The notes below the pieces were generated by a model. The model was not told where the DNA came from, ran no database searches, and was given only the letters and a program-made list of their open reading frames with translations. This document shows positions 42,207 to 54,027 of a stretch of 64,000 nucleotides of DNA, piece by piece. The stretch's first letter is position 1, and every line of letters begins with the position of its first letter. The stretch spans positions 7,255,001 through 7,319,000 of the forward strand of contig NC_089230.1 of the NCBI RefSeq assembly GCF_963924675.1, read 5' to 3'. A program made the translations under genes and the position numbers. The stretch is from Phocoena phocoena. Its lineage: Eukaryota > Chordata > Mammalia > Artiodactyla > Phocoenidae.

Positions 42207-44099
42207 ATCAAAGTTGAGTCATGGGTATGAGGTGTTAGTAGCAGTTCATTATGTCTGCTGGAAATGGGTTTCTAAATTCTACCAATCTTCCACATAAGCA
42301 GTTATTAAAACCCACCAATGTCTGAGTGGTAAATGCTTCAATTCCTCATAGTTTTAAAATTTTGAGCAGTAGTGGCTTTACTGAGATGTTTGTAGTGGAA
42401 TAAGATATTGTAGTTTGTTGAACGGAATCAGCCGTGGGGGCCCTTAAGCTGCAGAACCTGGCCACTGTGATCGGAAGAATTCAGGTTCTGATGTGCATTA
42501 GGGTGTGGGTGTCCTCTGGGCTGTAGACCTCATGACCCGACACAGTGCATTCTTGCGCCTCCATCAGCTGCTGAAAAGCGTCCACGTGGACATCTGAAAC
42601 ACCGCCTCATCACTACAGGTGCTTTTATACTAGTTAAGTGAAAGGGGTTTTGAATTAGAATATAAACCCCTCAATTCAGAAAGCTTGACATTCAAATGTA
42701 GTCCTGCAAATAGCCTCATGGTCTCGAGGAAAAGCTTTGGATTTAATGTGAGGGGTTTTCTTTGTTAGCCTGGATCCACTTATGCAACCAAGAACCAGTC
42801 TCTGAACTTCTATATTTCATTTTCTCAATGTATGGGTTCTTCGGAGAATGACGAAGCTATGAATGAAGAGTCTGTTTTGAGAAAGCTGTTGTCTGAATAT
42901 CTGGGGCAGATCACTTTTTCTAAGGTGAACGTAGCAACTATGTCGATTATTCTGCTCCACAATCAGCAAATCCAGGACACCCCCAACTACCACAGGTAGA
43001 CAAGTGATCAGCCTATTGAAGGACTTCCAGAAAGATTCTTTACCTCTCCCTGCTGGCTCGACCATTGGTTTCCAGCTCCGACTGTGAAGAAATTCTTTTA
43101 GCTTTAAACTGAAATCTACACTTGTGCCCATCAGTGCAGCTGGGATCCTACCGTGTACTAGTGCTTATACAACGCTGTCCCTGGATTCTCAATCACGACT
43201 AACCTCCTCTCTTTTCCTTGGGAAAAATAACACCAACTATTATATTCTTTGCTCATTAGACCTATTTTCCAAACCTGTCATGACCCCTGACACTCTTTTT
43301 CTAACGATTTCCAAGTTTCCCTTCTCTGTATGTTGTGAAACAGTAAAGACAGTTTTTTCTTGGCCCTTGGCCCTTCACAGAGCTGAGCACATCTTTCTAT
43401 TACTTGCAGTTACATTTTAAAATCCTAAATTCCAGTTTCTTTCTCCTGGTCTCAGTGGGGTATACAAGGTTGGATTTAAGAGATAAGATTCATTTACTCT
43501 TTTTTACACTTTTGCCTCTTGTAAAAACCATATATTCTTTGAAATATTTGGTTTTTTAATAGACTCAGATTCCAAAAAAGCTAAATAAATTTCTTCAAAA
43601 TATACAAGAAGTTTGGAAAGTTTAGAGATGATTTGTACCCGCAGGAAACAGCTAATTCTTTAGTTATTGTAATTCGGTTTACGTCCAGGCTCCGACCAGA
43701 GCACAGCAGAGCCCGGGGGTCTATCAGTGGACTCATATCACTTCTGTTGCCAAGTTTTTTCTGTAGACTTCAAGCCACAAGACGATTTCGGGTGGCAGAT
43801 TATTCCCAAATTTTATAGACTTTTAAATGTCCTGCTGTTACTGAGATTTAAAAGAACTAGATCTCACAGAGAAGCTGAATGAGGAGAGAAGAGACACCAT
43901 TTAGGTATTTATTTATATACACCGATTTGTTGAGCACCATTTGCTACCGAACACCTGTCTGCAGCTGTGAATGGTACCAAAGAGGAAGGAAAGCAGAGAA
44001 GACGGATGTCTTTATATCTTATACCAGTTACTAAGGTATAATTTCCTGGCGTAGTGCAAAAATGATCATACCGCTTATGAATTTTTAAATGATCGATAT
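42207..44099. other. Upstream flank, unassigned
   Basis: Contains a 104-codon open frame (42817-43131 -) without a recognised domain or repeat match. I do not call it a gene. A reverse L2-like scrap occurs near 43905-43960. Otherwise no feature. Confidence 0.4.
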
Positions 44100-44180
44100 C
44101 TGAAAAGAAATTAGGACTGTGCCTAGCACGTATGCAAGCATTCAGGAAACGGTAGCCACTACAATTATCATTACGTCTCT
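44100..44180 (+). mobile_element. MIR 3' end fragment
   Basis: GACTGTGCCTAGCACGTATG followed by CATTCAGGAAACGGTAGCC matches the MIR tail. Short. Confidence 0.55.
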
Positions 44181-44284
44181 CCTTCATGTAATTATCATAA
44201 CATCGCTCCTTTAGGATCTATCAAATTTTCTTTAAAATTGTAGGTGAAGATGTTACCTATATGGATATCAAAAGCCTCTTTTAT

Positions 44285-44590
44285 AAATAATATAAAGTAT
44301 ATAATAACATATTAATATATAACATATTGTTTTATTTCTAGTACTTTTATTAATAATTATATTGTAGTAATTATATATCTATACTATATTAATATTACAT
44401 ATTTTATTATATTGTATGTTTATAATATGTTGGTGTTATATATTTATATCTTTGTATTTTTATAATTATATAATATATCATATGGTGTTATATCATAATT
44501 AATTATCGATATGTCATACTTATTATAATTATGTTATAGAATTATATTGATATTTTATATAAATAAAATATAAGTAATATAAGTTCCATT
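44285..44590. repeat. AT-rich low-complexity tract
   Basis: About 300 bp of nearly pure A/T with many TATAAT/ATTATA permutations. No coding or element structure. Confidence 0.85.
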
Positions 44591-44611
44591 TAGAATAATG
44601 AGAGTTTTAAA

Positions 44612-44891
44612 GAGTTGTATTGTCCAATAGGGACAAAACGGAAGTCAAAAATGTGAGCCATGTATGGAATTTTTAACTTTCTAGTTGCCACACCAAAAAA
44701 GTAAAAAGAAATAGGTGGAATTAACTTTAACAGTATATCTTATTCAATCCAAACGACCAAAATACCGTAATTTCGACATGTAGCAAATACAAAACTTTTA
44801 AATGAGATATTTTACTTTTTCCCACTACATTTCGAAGACTCGGTAATAGCCACACGTGGTTACTGGTTAGCATATTGGACAGAGCAGCTCT
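44612..44891 (-). mobile_element. Old DNA transposon fragment (hAT, FordPrefect-like)
   Basis: Ends are related as inverted repeats: TATTGTCCAATAGGGACA at the left and CATATTGGACAGAGCAGC at the right. The interior has GTGAGCCATGTATGG, TTTCTAGTTGCCACACC and CCACACGTGGTTACTGG, as in an old hAT-Tip100-type MITE. Family name from memory and uncertain. Confidence 0.6.
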
Positions 44892-45139
44892 AGTTGACTA
44901 ATTACAACTGATAATAGTAATTATATAAACTGTTGTGATTCTTTTTATTACCCTGGTTACCAGGAAACCCAAGGCTAAATTTGATGCTCAATTACAGAGA
45001 TTTTCTCATCCAGAGTGCCTCTAAAATTTATTTCTCTTCCTTCTAAACGGATTTGAAACTCTTTGTTTTGTGTGTCCTTTTAGGGGAATAATTTAATATT
45101 AATACAACCATAAGGATAATTGCCTTCTATTGTTAATAA

Positions 45140-45490
45140 TAATAATAATTTATCAAGCACTCACCCTGGACCAGGCAGGGGGCCATATGATTTACATGTG
45201 TCACACAGCAAGGCAATGCTACAGCTGAGACCAGAGCTGAGGTCTGATTCTAAAGCCCTCATTCTCCACCATTTAACTCTTATGACGCTCACAGCAATGA
45301 CCACGGCACTTTGCACCACGAACCGTGCATATACTCCATCTTCTAATCCTCAGAAGAAACTTGTGGGGCAGTTATGTTGTTCCCATTGTACAGGTGAGAA
45401 TCGAGGCTCAGCAGTCCGGTTCACTAGTTGAGGTACAGCTAATAAATACCAGAGCCAGCATATAAACTCAGGTTCTAAGTCCATTCACTT
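45140..45490 (-). mobile_element. MIR SINE copies (two adjacent), reverse orientation
   Basis: Two MIR-like complements: 45140-45280 (CACACAGCAAGGCAATGC, GAGGTCTGATTCTAAAGCC) and 45285-45490 (TTCTAATCCTCAGAAGAAAC, TTGTACAGGTGAGAATCGAG, GTACAGCTAATAAATACCAG). Confidence 0.72.
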
Positions 45491-45579
45491 TCTAAATGTT
45501 CTCTGCTTCAATTATGTAAAGCCACAATGTTTAAGGGATCAAGTCCCTTTCGGAGCTCAACACATCACAAAGTTACTCA

Positions 45580-45730
45580 TGCAATAGCTATATTTTGAGC
45601 TCATTTCATGAGCCAGTCACTGTCTCCCTCCCTGACCCCAATGCTGGGGATTCACAAATGGAAGATCTCTAACCTTACAGAGTTTGTCATGGAAGAGATG
45701 CAAAGTGAAGAAAACTGTCACAATTGAAAA
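45580..45730 (-). mobile_element. L2 LINE fragment, reverse orientation
   Basis: TTTCATGAGCCAGTCACTG, AATGCTGGGGATTCACAAAT and CTAACCTTACAGAGTTTG match the complement of an L2 3' end. Confidence 0.65.
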
Positions 45731-46016
45731 TTCTCTGGTGGATTCTGCATGGCAACTGCTAAGCAAATATTTGCAAATAAACACATCTAGCTAAGGCTAA
45801 ATGAGTAAAATAATAAATTAGTAAAAATAGTTCAAAGCACTTAGAGTGGACGCATGAATGTGTCACCGCTGACTGCCACCCACCCAGTTCTCCTAAAATG
45901 CCCCGGATGTCCTCCAGAGTCTTTATGCGTGTTCCCACAAGCTGTCCAAAAGGCGAAATGCCCACGAGAGGAGATAGCCCACACCCTGTCTCAGCATAAA
46001 CTGATACCCAGAGCCA
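45731..46016. other. Upstream flank, nothing recognised
   Basis: Directly downstream (minus-strand sense) of the ORF at 46017-46331. No poly-A tail or AATAAA signal followed by A-rich sequence is seen. Confidence 0.4.
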
Positions 46017-46331
46017 TCAGCTAAATTGCTTTGGTGGCTTGTAGGGTTCAAAGGATGAGAACTCACAGTTGCTTTCTTTAACGTCTGGCCGGGGCTTGTA
46101 AATGCATTTCATCAAGTTTGACACATACAGGCTGTCAGCAAACACACCAGCAAAAGGTACTCTTGTTTTGTTTGGTGCTGTCATTTTCACTTTCTCTCCA
46201 GCATCTGGGCTTGACACAGACTTTGCTAGGAAATTAATGTATGAGACTCGTTGCCGTTTAAGATCATTATACTTTCCCCTGGGGCAGCATCTTTTAGCCC
46301 AGGTTCTTAATGCTCTCTTCCATGACCACAC
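46017..46331 (-). other. Unidentified 104-codon ORF, possible exon or gene fossil
   Basis: An open frame from an ATG to TGA on the minus strand, lying outside any repeat I recognise. The protein is basic, with many Lys/Arg, KNMTAPNK-like and KPRPDVKESN segments, and ends PYKPPKQFS. A possible splice acceptor (AATTTCCTAG) lies inside it at about 46231-46240, so a terminal exon starting there is conceivable. No signal peptide, membrane segment or known domain is visible. It could be a pseudogene piece, a lineage-specific exon or chance. Confidence 0.3.
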
Positions 46332-47589
46332 AAGCAGGAACGCAGAGAAATGATTTACTAAAGATCATTGCTCAGGAACCAGTGGGGTGTTGTTGGTACT
46401 CCAATGTCCTATTCCCCATTCTGAGATTATATCTAATTCTATAAATATCACCCTTTAAATGACATCTTATTTTTCATGCTATTGTGTCAAGTATCTCTCC
46501 AAAGCCACTGATTTTGAAGGCATTCCTTCCCATGAGATATTGGCATGAGTGAGTCATGGTGTTCATCGGACCGTTATGTTTTCTGTTCGCCTAAGTCGAA
46601 ACAGTTGCTATTCAGGCCATTTGGGCTGCAAGGAACAGAAGCCAGCTCTAATCAACTCAGGAAAATGGGACTTATCATAAGGACGCGAGAGACATGGAAA
46701 TGGAAGCTGAGATGGCAGGCAGGTCTGTGGGCTGACGCAAGCCTTCTCACAGGCTTTGCTGCCTCCTGCACTCCCGTGGCTGGTCCCTCCTGGCCAGCTT
46801 CCTCTGAGCTGGGATGTGAAGGTGTGGGAGGGGTTTCCAGGTTTTCTTTCTTGATGTGAGTCCTAGTAGATCGGTTCACTCTGTGAAAATGAATCGAACT
46901 GTGCTCTTATGATCTGTGCGGTGTTATGTATGCATGTTTTTTTTTCAACAAACAATTTTACATAAAGAACACTGTGTAGCTTCAGTACTGCTAGGAGGGC
47001 TGGAGAACCAGGCTGGGAACAAAGTCTGCTGCAGAACTGGTTGGCCCAGCATGGCTGATAGGACTCCACTGCTTGACAGTAGACCCCCCGAAACTTGCAG
47101 GACCCTTCCACTAGTCCCTGCGCCTCCCCCATCACCCCCCAACACACCGCTGTCCCCTGGGAACACTCCCCGCCACCTCACCTCCTGATCCTAAGGTTGC
47201 CATGGGTGCATCTGATGAATGTAGCAGAGGACACAGTCTTGGGGCCATTGTCTGGAATTTTCAACTCCTGTAGTGAGAAACCACACAGAGACTCAAAAAG
47301 CAGGAAAGAGTCAAGACACTGGATGGGTAACGAGAAGGCGAGTGTCTTCTACCACATGTGCGCAGGATTTCCTTCTGGTGCAGACACTGATTCAGATGAC
47401 TCCGGGAAACTTCAGCCCTGGTGCCAGATGTGTGGAACGACTTATAAAAGATGTTTTAGGAGATGTTTTGGTGCTAGAGAAGGTCCACAGACAGGTCACC
47501 AGGTAGGGGGTCTCTGAGCACAGAAGCAGGGGTGTCCTGGAATCAGGTTGTAGAAAGAACCCTATTGGCCCAGTTGGAGGGTCTGTTAA
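46332..47589. other. Upstream flank, unassigned
   Basis: 46600-46860 (GGCTGCAAGGAACAGAAGCC) resembles the start of an old interspersed repeat that I could not name. Overlapping ORFs of up to 140 codons (for example 47095-47517 +) have no domain and are not called. Confidence 0.4.
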
Positions 47590-48410
47590 TAGCCTTTTTT
47601 AAAAATAAACTTCTATTTCTCTTAGAATTGCTTTAAGCTTACAGAACGGTTGCGAAGATAGTACAGTGAGTTCCCATAACCGCCACACCCAGGTTCCCCT
47701 CTAATGAACATCTTCCCTTGTATGTGACATTTGTCCCAAGTAATGAATCAACATCGATGCATTTCATTAACTAAAGCCCACACTTTATTTGGATTTCTGA
47801 ATGTCCTCTTTCTGTTCCAGAGTCCCATCCTGGACACCATATGACATTTAGTCATCACATCTTCTTAGGTACCTCTTGGCTGGAATAACTCCTCAGACTT
47901 CATTGTTTTTGTTTCATTTGTTTTAAAAAATATTGGTACTGACGTATAGTTGGTACACAGTATTTTGTATTTCAGGTGTACAACATAGTGATTCACAATT
48001 TTTAAAGGTTATAAGATTTTCCTTGTTCTTGATGCCAGTTTTGAGGAGTAGTGATCAGGTATTTTGCAGAAAGTCCAAAACTGGGTTTTGTCTGATGGTT
48101 TTCTCATGGTTAGACGAAGGTTATGGGTTTTGGGGAAGACAACCACAGAGGTGAACAGGACAGCAAGGGTCCTTATCACTGTCGACGTTGGCCTTGATCA
48201 CTGGCTGACTGGGGCTTGTCAGGTTTCTCCACTGGGAAGTTTCTCTTCCCGCCTCCATCCTCTACCATTTGGAAGGGAGTCCCCATGGAAGCCCACATCT
48301 AAGGTGAGGGGTGTTACGCTCCCCCACTTGAGTTGGGGGTGTGTGTATCTAGCTAAGTTATTTGGAACTCTTGAGCAAGGAAAATTGATCATCATTTTTT
48401 TTATCATCTT
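47590..48410 (-). mobile_element. Old L1M 5'UTR region, reverse orientation
   Basis: Complement of L1M 5' sequence: CTTACAGAACGGTTGCGAAG, TTCAGGAGTAGTGATCAGG-like block near 48045, GTCTGATGGTTTTCTCATGG, GTCAGGTTTCTCCACTGGG, TTATTTGGAACTCTTGAGC. A younger L1 3' fragment interrupts it at 47925-48015. Confidence 0.75.
47925..48015 (-). mobile_element. Short L1 3' end fragment in the L1M
   Basis: GACGTATAGTTGGTACACAG and TTCAGGTGTACAACATAGTG are the complement of an artiodactyl L1 3' terminus. Confidence 0.7.
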
Positions 48411-51125
48411 CTAGCAGGTAGAAAGTTTTGTATCACAAATAACCAACCAATAACAAAGTTTTGAGTTTTTAAAAATTAGTTATGTAGATGGTATTTATTT
48501 TAAAAATAGAGCATGAATCCAGAGACCAGAGTTGACTGTTCTCCTGTGGTACTTTGAATCCGGATCTTACAATGCTAAACTCAGACATAGCTCTACAGTT
48601 GTTTATTAGATGTCAAGGGAGGGAAAAAATGTATTTAGCAAATACTGAAGACAGGTTTCAAGTATATCAACATCTTAGATGTTTCACACATTTTGATGAT
48701 TGGCTTTTACGGAAATTTTTTAGTTTGTAGACTTTTAATTGTGGCAAGATGAACACAATCCTTACCAGATTTAACACTGCTAGGGAGAAATGAATGTAAG
48801 AGACAACTTTGGGGGTGAGGTTGGGGGGGGGATTAGGTTACTTTTTAAAAATGTATAGGTTTGTAGTGTACGTATCTTCCCGGCCTCCAGTCTATTTGAT
48901 ATCTGGGCTTTTTGCTGTGCTACAAAAAATAAACAAACAAACAAAAATGCTATGCAGGGGCCACTGTCATTACAAAATTCTGTTATTATTTTTACATATT
49001 GTGAATTTGCATGCAAAAGTTTACTAACTTATCTATTTCTGAATAAATTTCAGTTTTTTTTTTACGTGAAACTATGCTCTTCTTGAAATATATTCAAACC
49101 AGATTCAATCATATCATAAACATATTGTATCTGGATTTTTCTCTGCAATGTTCCTGAGTAATGAGAACAAGCATTTTAAACCTGGGGAGCATAGCTCTGC
49201 AGACCCCGACTGAGGGACAGGGGCCAAGGGTCTGAGGATAGGAAGTTCAGAAGTGGGAAACAGGGAAGCAAAGCTACAGTTATGAAGATTCTAACCTATA
49301 AATCTGAGGGCCAAGGAAATAGGAACTAAAATTGCAGTCAAGGGAATGGACTAAAAACCAAGTTCCAGTACGGATCAAGCAACCAGGGCCTAAGCCTCAG
49401 ACAGTGGATGTGCATGGAAGCTTCTTTCTTTTCTAGGCTTCACGTGAGCTCCCGGTGGTCCTGAACTTGACTGTGATGCCCGGTGAAACAAATACCCTAT
49501 TCTTGGGCTAAAAACTTGACTTTTACTCTTTTAATCTCTAACCCCTCGCCATTGCAGGCAACTACGGATAACAGAAGGCATCCCCTGGACACAACAGAAT
49601 AAGCATAAATTCTCGGAGTCTAGTTGGCATCCTAGACATGAGGGAATTCTTAAGAAAGATTGAAAAGAAGGTTAATACAGTCTTCTGGCCATTTTCCAGT
49701 CCCGAAACTGTAAAACCAACACAGCTGAATTTGAAAACAAGAGCTCCCATTCTTTTACACACTACGATCTCTGGACACTAACCTTTGATATTTCAGACTT
49801 GGCTGGAAATTAGTTAATTGTGAGGCCTACTCACGTTACTTGGAACAAGAACGTGTTTCGGAAATAATGTTTGCAAATACCTTTAGGGTAGCACATGGAG
49901 TTGTCAGGTTATTAAGATGTGCTTATTGTGTATTTAATGAGTGGCAGTTTGACGTGAGTCTGACTCCACTGGTTTCAAAAGAGGCTTCGTGGTATTCTCA
50001 CCCTGGAAAAACAGACTCCTAGTACTCAATTACGCTAGTGAAGGAAGTCGGGAGATGGTGGTAGCTGAATGGGTATTTGGAAACTATTAGGTAGGTTAAA
50101 GGGCATGTTTAAGCGTAAGCTCTCATATACCTGAGTGTCCCAGTAAACGTCTGAATCTGGACTGTTAGAAGTAACAGCATCTCTGGGTCCACACAAGGAT
50201 TTAATAGACATGTATGACTGGCTCTCACACACGTGACGCTACCATATGCACAACTGGCTATTAGCATTTGAAATAGGTTTTGAACACAAACAAGGCCTAG
50301 ATGATGGGTAATGCGGACGTCAACTTTATATTGCCCAGTAAACCTCAAATGTCACCTCGGCTAGTTTTCTTGGCAGAAGCATTGTAAGAGGTCTAGCCCT
50401 TATAGACCCTTCAGGCCCACTGTCACCATCTGACTCCATGGGACAATGAAGCACCCTCAGGGGAAGGGGGAGGGTGGCAAAGCCCTTTTGGTTCAAGAAG
50501 TACAACATGGATCAAGGTAAATTTTCTGATCTAAAAATAACATGAGCACTTGGAGAATAGGGCTATCAAAAGCCCCTCCCTCTTCCTCATTCTAAGTCAG
50601 CAGAGACTCGAAGACTTTCACACACATATCAGTTCAGTGACATCGTTTTCCTAGGCTGTCTACTGTCTCAACCTCCAGCTGTTCATCCACACCCAACGGG
50701 AAAATGCAGCAGCTGGAAGCACTGAAAAGCTGAAGCACAGAAACTGGATGTGATTTACGGCTTGAGCAAATTGTATCATAAAACAGTTGCATATCTTAAT
50801 GAACTGATGACAGGTCATGGCTTTAGGATATGTCTTCCTGAACTGGTTAGCATCACGATCGTAGGTCGAGGGAAACTACAGCTGTACAATTCATTTGGCA
50901 CACTGGGTAGCTACGAGCCAAGCCTCATGCTGGTAGGATAGGAAGGTGTAAGCAGGGAACACCAAGCAGGGGAGGATGAAGACTCTGCTTCGAGAATATA
51001 AGACCGGAAGTTAATGAAATGGAAGATAAATCTCTGTTTAAATCACGAGACATTTGGGGTATTAATAACTGATACTAATAAGTGGGAATGCACCCAGGAA
51101 AGGGTTTCCAGGATGGCAACGGGAT
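48411..51125. other. Upstream flank, 2.7 kb unassigned
   Basis: The longest stretch without a recognised repeat. It contains a G run (48827-48833) and an ACAA run near 48930. ORFs are all under 80 codons and lack motifs. No exon-like structure stood out. Confidence 0.45.
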
Positions 51126-51143
51126 AAGAAACTAAGTTAGATA

Positions 51144-51275
51144 GGACTTCCCTGGTGGTCCAGTGGTTAAGACTCTGCGCTTCCAATGCAGGGTGCACGG
51201 GTTCGATGCCTTGTCAGGAAACTAAGATCCCTCGTGCCTTGTGGCACGGCCAAAAAAGAAAAGAAAAAGAAAAGA
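51144..51275 (+). mobile_element. CHR-1-like SINE
   Basis: GGACTTCCCTGGTGGTCC head, GGTTCGATGCC B-box, GGCACGGCCAAAAAAG tail continuing as an AAAG-rich run. AAGAAACTAAG occurs on both sides (about 51126 and 51276), a probable target duplication. Confidence 0.88.
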
Positions 51276-51859
51276 AAGAAACTAAGAGAAAAAGTGATCA
51301 AAAGAGTGAGGCTCCTTCTGAAAACCAGAAGACTCTGAGTGCACAGGGAGTGTGCATATGGGGGGGAGTGGGATGTGATTGCTGTTTTCAACTATTTGAA
51401 GGCATATGTGGAAAAGTCTTACTCTGCGTTCCTGAGGCCAACGCTAGATAGAATATGTGGCAGGAATCTACGGCAGATGGAGGGGTACTCCTGAAACATT
51501 CCATTTGCTTCCCATCTTCTCCAACCCCTGCAGTTAGGTAGGACCATGTGACTAGCTCTGGCCAATGCGGTTTGGAGGGAAGTGACCGGTATCCCTTCCG
51601 GACAAGGCAGAGAAGCAATTTGGGCTGTTTATTACAGCAGCACAGCCTATCACGTCCTCACTGATATAGGAATTACATGGCAGCAGGTTTTGAGACCAAA
51701 TGAAGCTTAAACTATTAGAACTGTTTAACGGGTTGTTTACTAATTATGTTGCCTTGTTCTACAAGTGTTCAGTGAGAGGCTGAATTTGGAACATAGAGTA
51801 GAAATTCTTGACCTGGGTGAGTAGATTTGATTACTTCTGGGGGAAAAAAAAAAGGTTAG
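51276..51859. other. Unassigned DNA with an MLT1-like part at 51520-51690
   Basis: GGACCATGTGACTAGCTCTG, GGCCAATGCGGTTTGGAG and TACAGCAGCACAGCCTATC resemble a diverged MLT1-group LTR (+). The rest has no feature. Confidence 0.45.
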
Positions 51860-52735
51860 GGCCTTACCTTTAACTATACATAAAAATAAATAACTTTAAA
51901 ATTTAGAAATCTTGAAACTATATACATATATATTACTTTCAAAATTGCAAAGAATTTTCTAAATGTAATGTTAAAATTTATAACTCATATAATGTCACTA
52001 TAAAACCAAAGTGCAAACAGCTGGGAAAAATATTTACCCCAGTTATGGTAAAATATCAATATCCTTACTGCATGCGTGGCTTTGCCAAGTAACTAAGAAA
52101 AGTACATGATTCCAACAGATACATTGACAAGAGACAGGTACAAAAGATACACGAAGCCATAGTAATCTCATGAAAATAAAAACGCAAACATCACCGACAA
52201 GCCATTTTTACTCTATTGTCAAAAAAACTGAAAACAACTGATACACAATATTGGTGAAGCCCACAGTAAAATAAGTACTCCTCTTTCACAAAGCTGGTAG
52301 AAGCAAACGTTGGTACAGTCTTTCTGGATGGACATTTATAATAAATATTCACTTCCGATTGGGTTGTATCGGGTCGGCCTAAAAGTTCGTTTGGGTTTTT
52401 CCATAAGATGTTACGGAACGAACTGTATGGCCACCCCAATAATTCCAGTTCTAGGAGTTTATATAGAAGAATCAAAAGCTGTACAGCATGATGTATATAT
52501 AAGCATTATTTATGATACTGAAAAATTGATACAAACATCCAACAGTCAGAGAATAGTAAATAAATTATAGCATATCCATGACATGAAATACTATGGGGTC
52601 ATTAAAAGCCACGCGTGGAAATTGTATTTAATGACATGGAAAATGGTTCATGAAGTAATGTCAAGTTAAGAAGGCATATACTGTACTACATAGATATATT
52701 TTTGTACATATGTACATATACATTTTGTACATATT
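51860..52735 (+). mobile_element. Old L1M ORF2 end, split by a mini-mariner
   Basis: L1M pattern: AATATCCTTACTGCATGCG, AATCTCATGAAAATAAAAAC, GTACAGTCTTTCTGGATGG, then after the mini-mariner TTCCAGTTCTAGGAGTTTAT, TTATTTATGATACTGAAAAA, TTAATGACATGGAAAATGG. Frames broken. Confidence 0.8.
52369..52439. mobile_element. Mini-mariner (MITE), 71 bp
   Basis: An internally deleted mariner: TCGGGTCGGCCTAAAAGTTC at the left and the complement-like GAACTGTATGGCCACCCCA at the right. TA duplications lie at 52367-52368 and 52440-52441. Its ends match those of the full element at 16949-18204, so it is a derivative of the same family. Confidence 0.88.
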
Positions 52736-52770
52736 TTGTACATATCTATCTGTCTATCTGTCTATCTACA
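52736..52770. repeat. (TATC/TCTG)n short microsatellite
   Basis: TATCTATCTGTCTATCTGTC, following repeated GTACATAT units from about 52703. Confidence 0.8.
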
Positions 52771-52789
52771 CATTTGACCTAGTGGCACC

Positions 52790-54027
52790 ACCTGACAGAG
52801 GGGATCTCACCCTCCACTTTTTTCCCCGGCTTCCTGGGCCGAATCTCTCTCCACTCCCCTCCCTGTGGGTCACATCTTCCCAGCCTCCTTTGCTGGTTCC
52901 TTGGCATCCCCTAAATGGCAAATGTTGCAGTGCTACAGGTCTCTGACCTTGGATGCTTCCTGGTTTACACCCACTTTCCAGATGATTCCATCTACTTGCA
53001 CGGGTTTAAACAGCGTCTCTGAATTGATGTATCTGCATTCACGTCTCCAACCCAGACAGGTCCTGGTCTCCTATCAGACTCATGCCTGTCAACGTGCCTA
53101 CAGGACATCTTCGCTTGGATGTTTAATAAACTTCACATGCCCAAAATTGAACCCCTAATTTCAACTGCATCCTTAAAAAAAAAATCAGACACAGCTAAAC
53201 CAACACAAGCTTGCTCTACCTGTACTCTCTCCCTTTTGGGGAAATGGCAGACCCATTCTTCCAGAGGTTTGAGCCAAAAGATTGGAGCTCATTGTTAACG
53301 CCTCTATTTCCCTCAAACCCCACTTCCAATCTTTTCGCAAAATCTTCCAGGTCTACCTGCAAGATAATATCCAACACCGAACTCCTTCTCAGCACCTCCA
53401 CTGGTACAACTCTGGTCTCAGCTGCCAGCACCTCCCAGCTGGATCTGTTGCAACATCTGCTCTCCGTGGCTTCCCTTATGTCCTTTCAACGCAACACAGC
53501 AGCACAAGGATCACTCTTCTCCTCAAAACCCTCAAGCCTTCCCATCTCACTTGGAGCACAAATCAAAGTCCTCCAATGGCCTGACCTCTGCCCACTGTCT
53601 CTGACCATCTCGCCCACACTCTCCCACCTGCTCACTGAGTTCCAGCCACTCTGGCCTCCGTGTCATGCTTCGAGTGGCCCAACATGGTCCTGCCTCAGGG
53701 CCTTTGCCCTTGCTGCTCCCTCATTGCAACACTCTCCAGGTATCTGCAAGGCCTGCTCCAGTTTCTGTCCAAATGTAACCTTCTCGGTGAGGTTTTACCT
53801 GATTTCCTGATATTACATAGCAACATCCGATGCCTCTCGCCTAGCTTCATGTTCCTGTGTAGCAAAAATCTCTACCTGGCACATTGCACATTTACTTGCC
53901 CTTTGTTTACTGTCTTTTTTCCTCCACCGGAATGTATGCTCCATGAGATTAGAGACATTGCTGTATTCCCGGTGCCTGGAACAGCGCCTGGCATATAAGG
54001 AGCAGTCCAGTAATTGTTGCATAAATT
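52790..54027 (+). mobile_element. Long L2 LINE copy (ORF2 end and 3'UTR)
   Basis: About 1.2 kb of near-continuous L2 in order: GATGCTTCCTGGTTTACAC, TAAACTTCACATGCCCAAAA, AAACCCTCAAGCCTTCCCAT, CCTCAGGGCCTTTGCCCTTG, TTCTCGGTGAGGTTTTACC, ATGTATGCTCCATGAGATTA and a terminal GGCATATAAGG end. A 199-codon frame at 53211-53810 is part of the L2 reverse transcriptase region, not a host gene. Confidence 0.92.

Noticed and set aside
42817..43131. A 104-codon minus ORF
   Set aside because: No domain, no splice context and no homology I could recall. It is weaker than the 46017-46331 ORF, so not called.
53211..53810. A 199-codon + strand ORF that looks like a gene
   Set aside because: The sequence is the L2 LINE coding region in order from 52790 to 54027. 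It is a transposon fossil.
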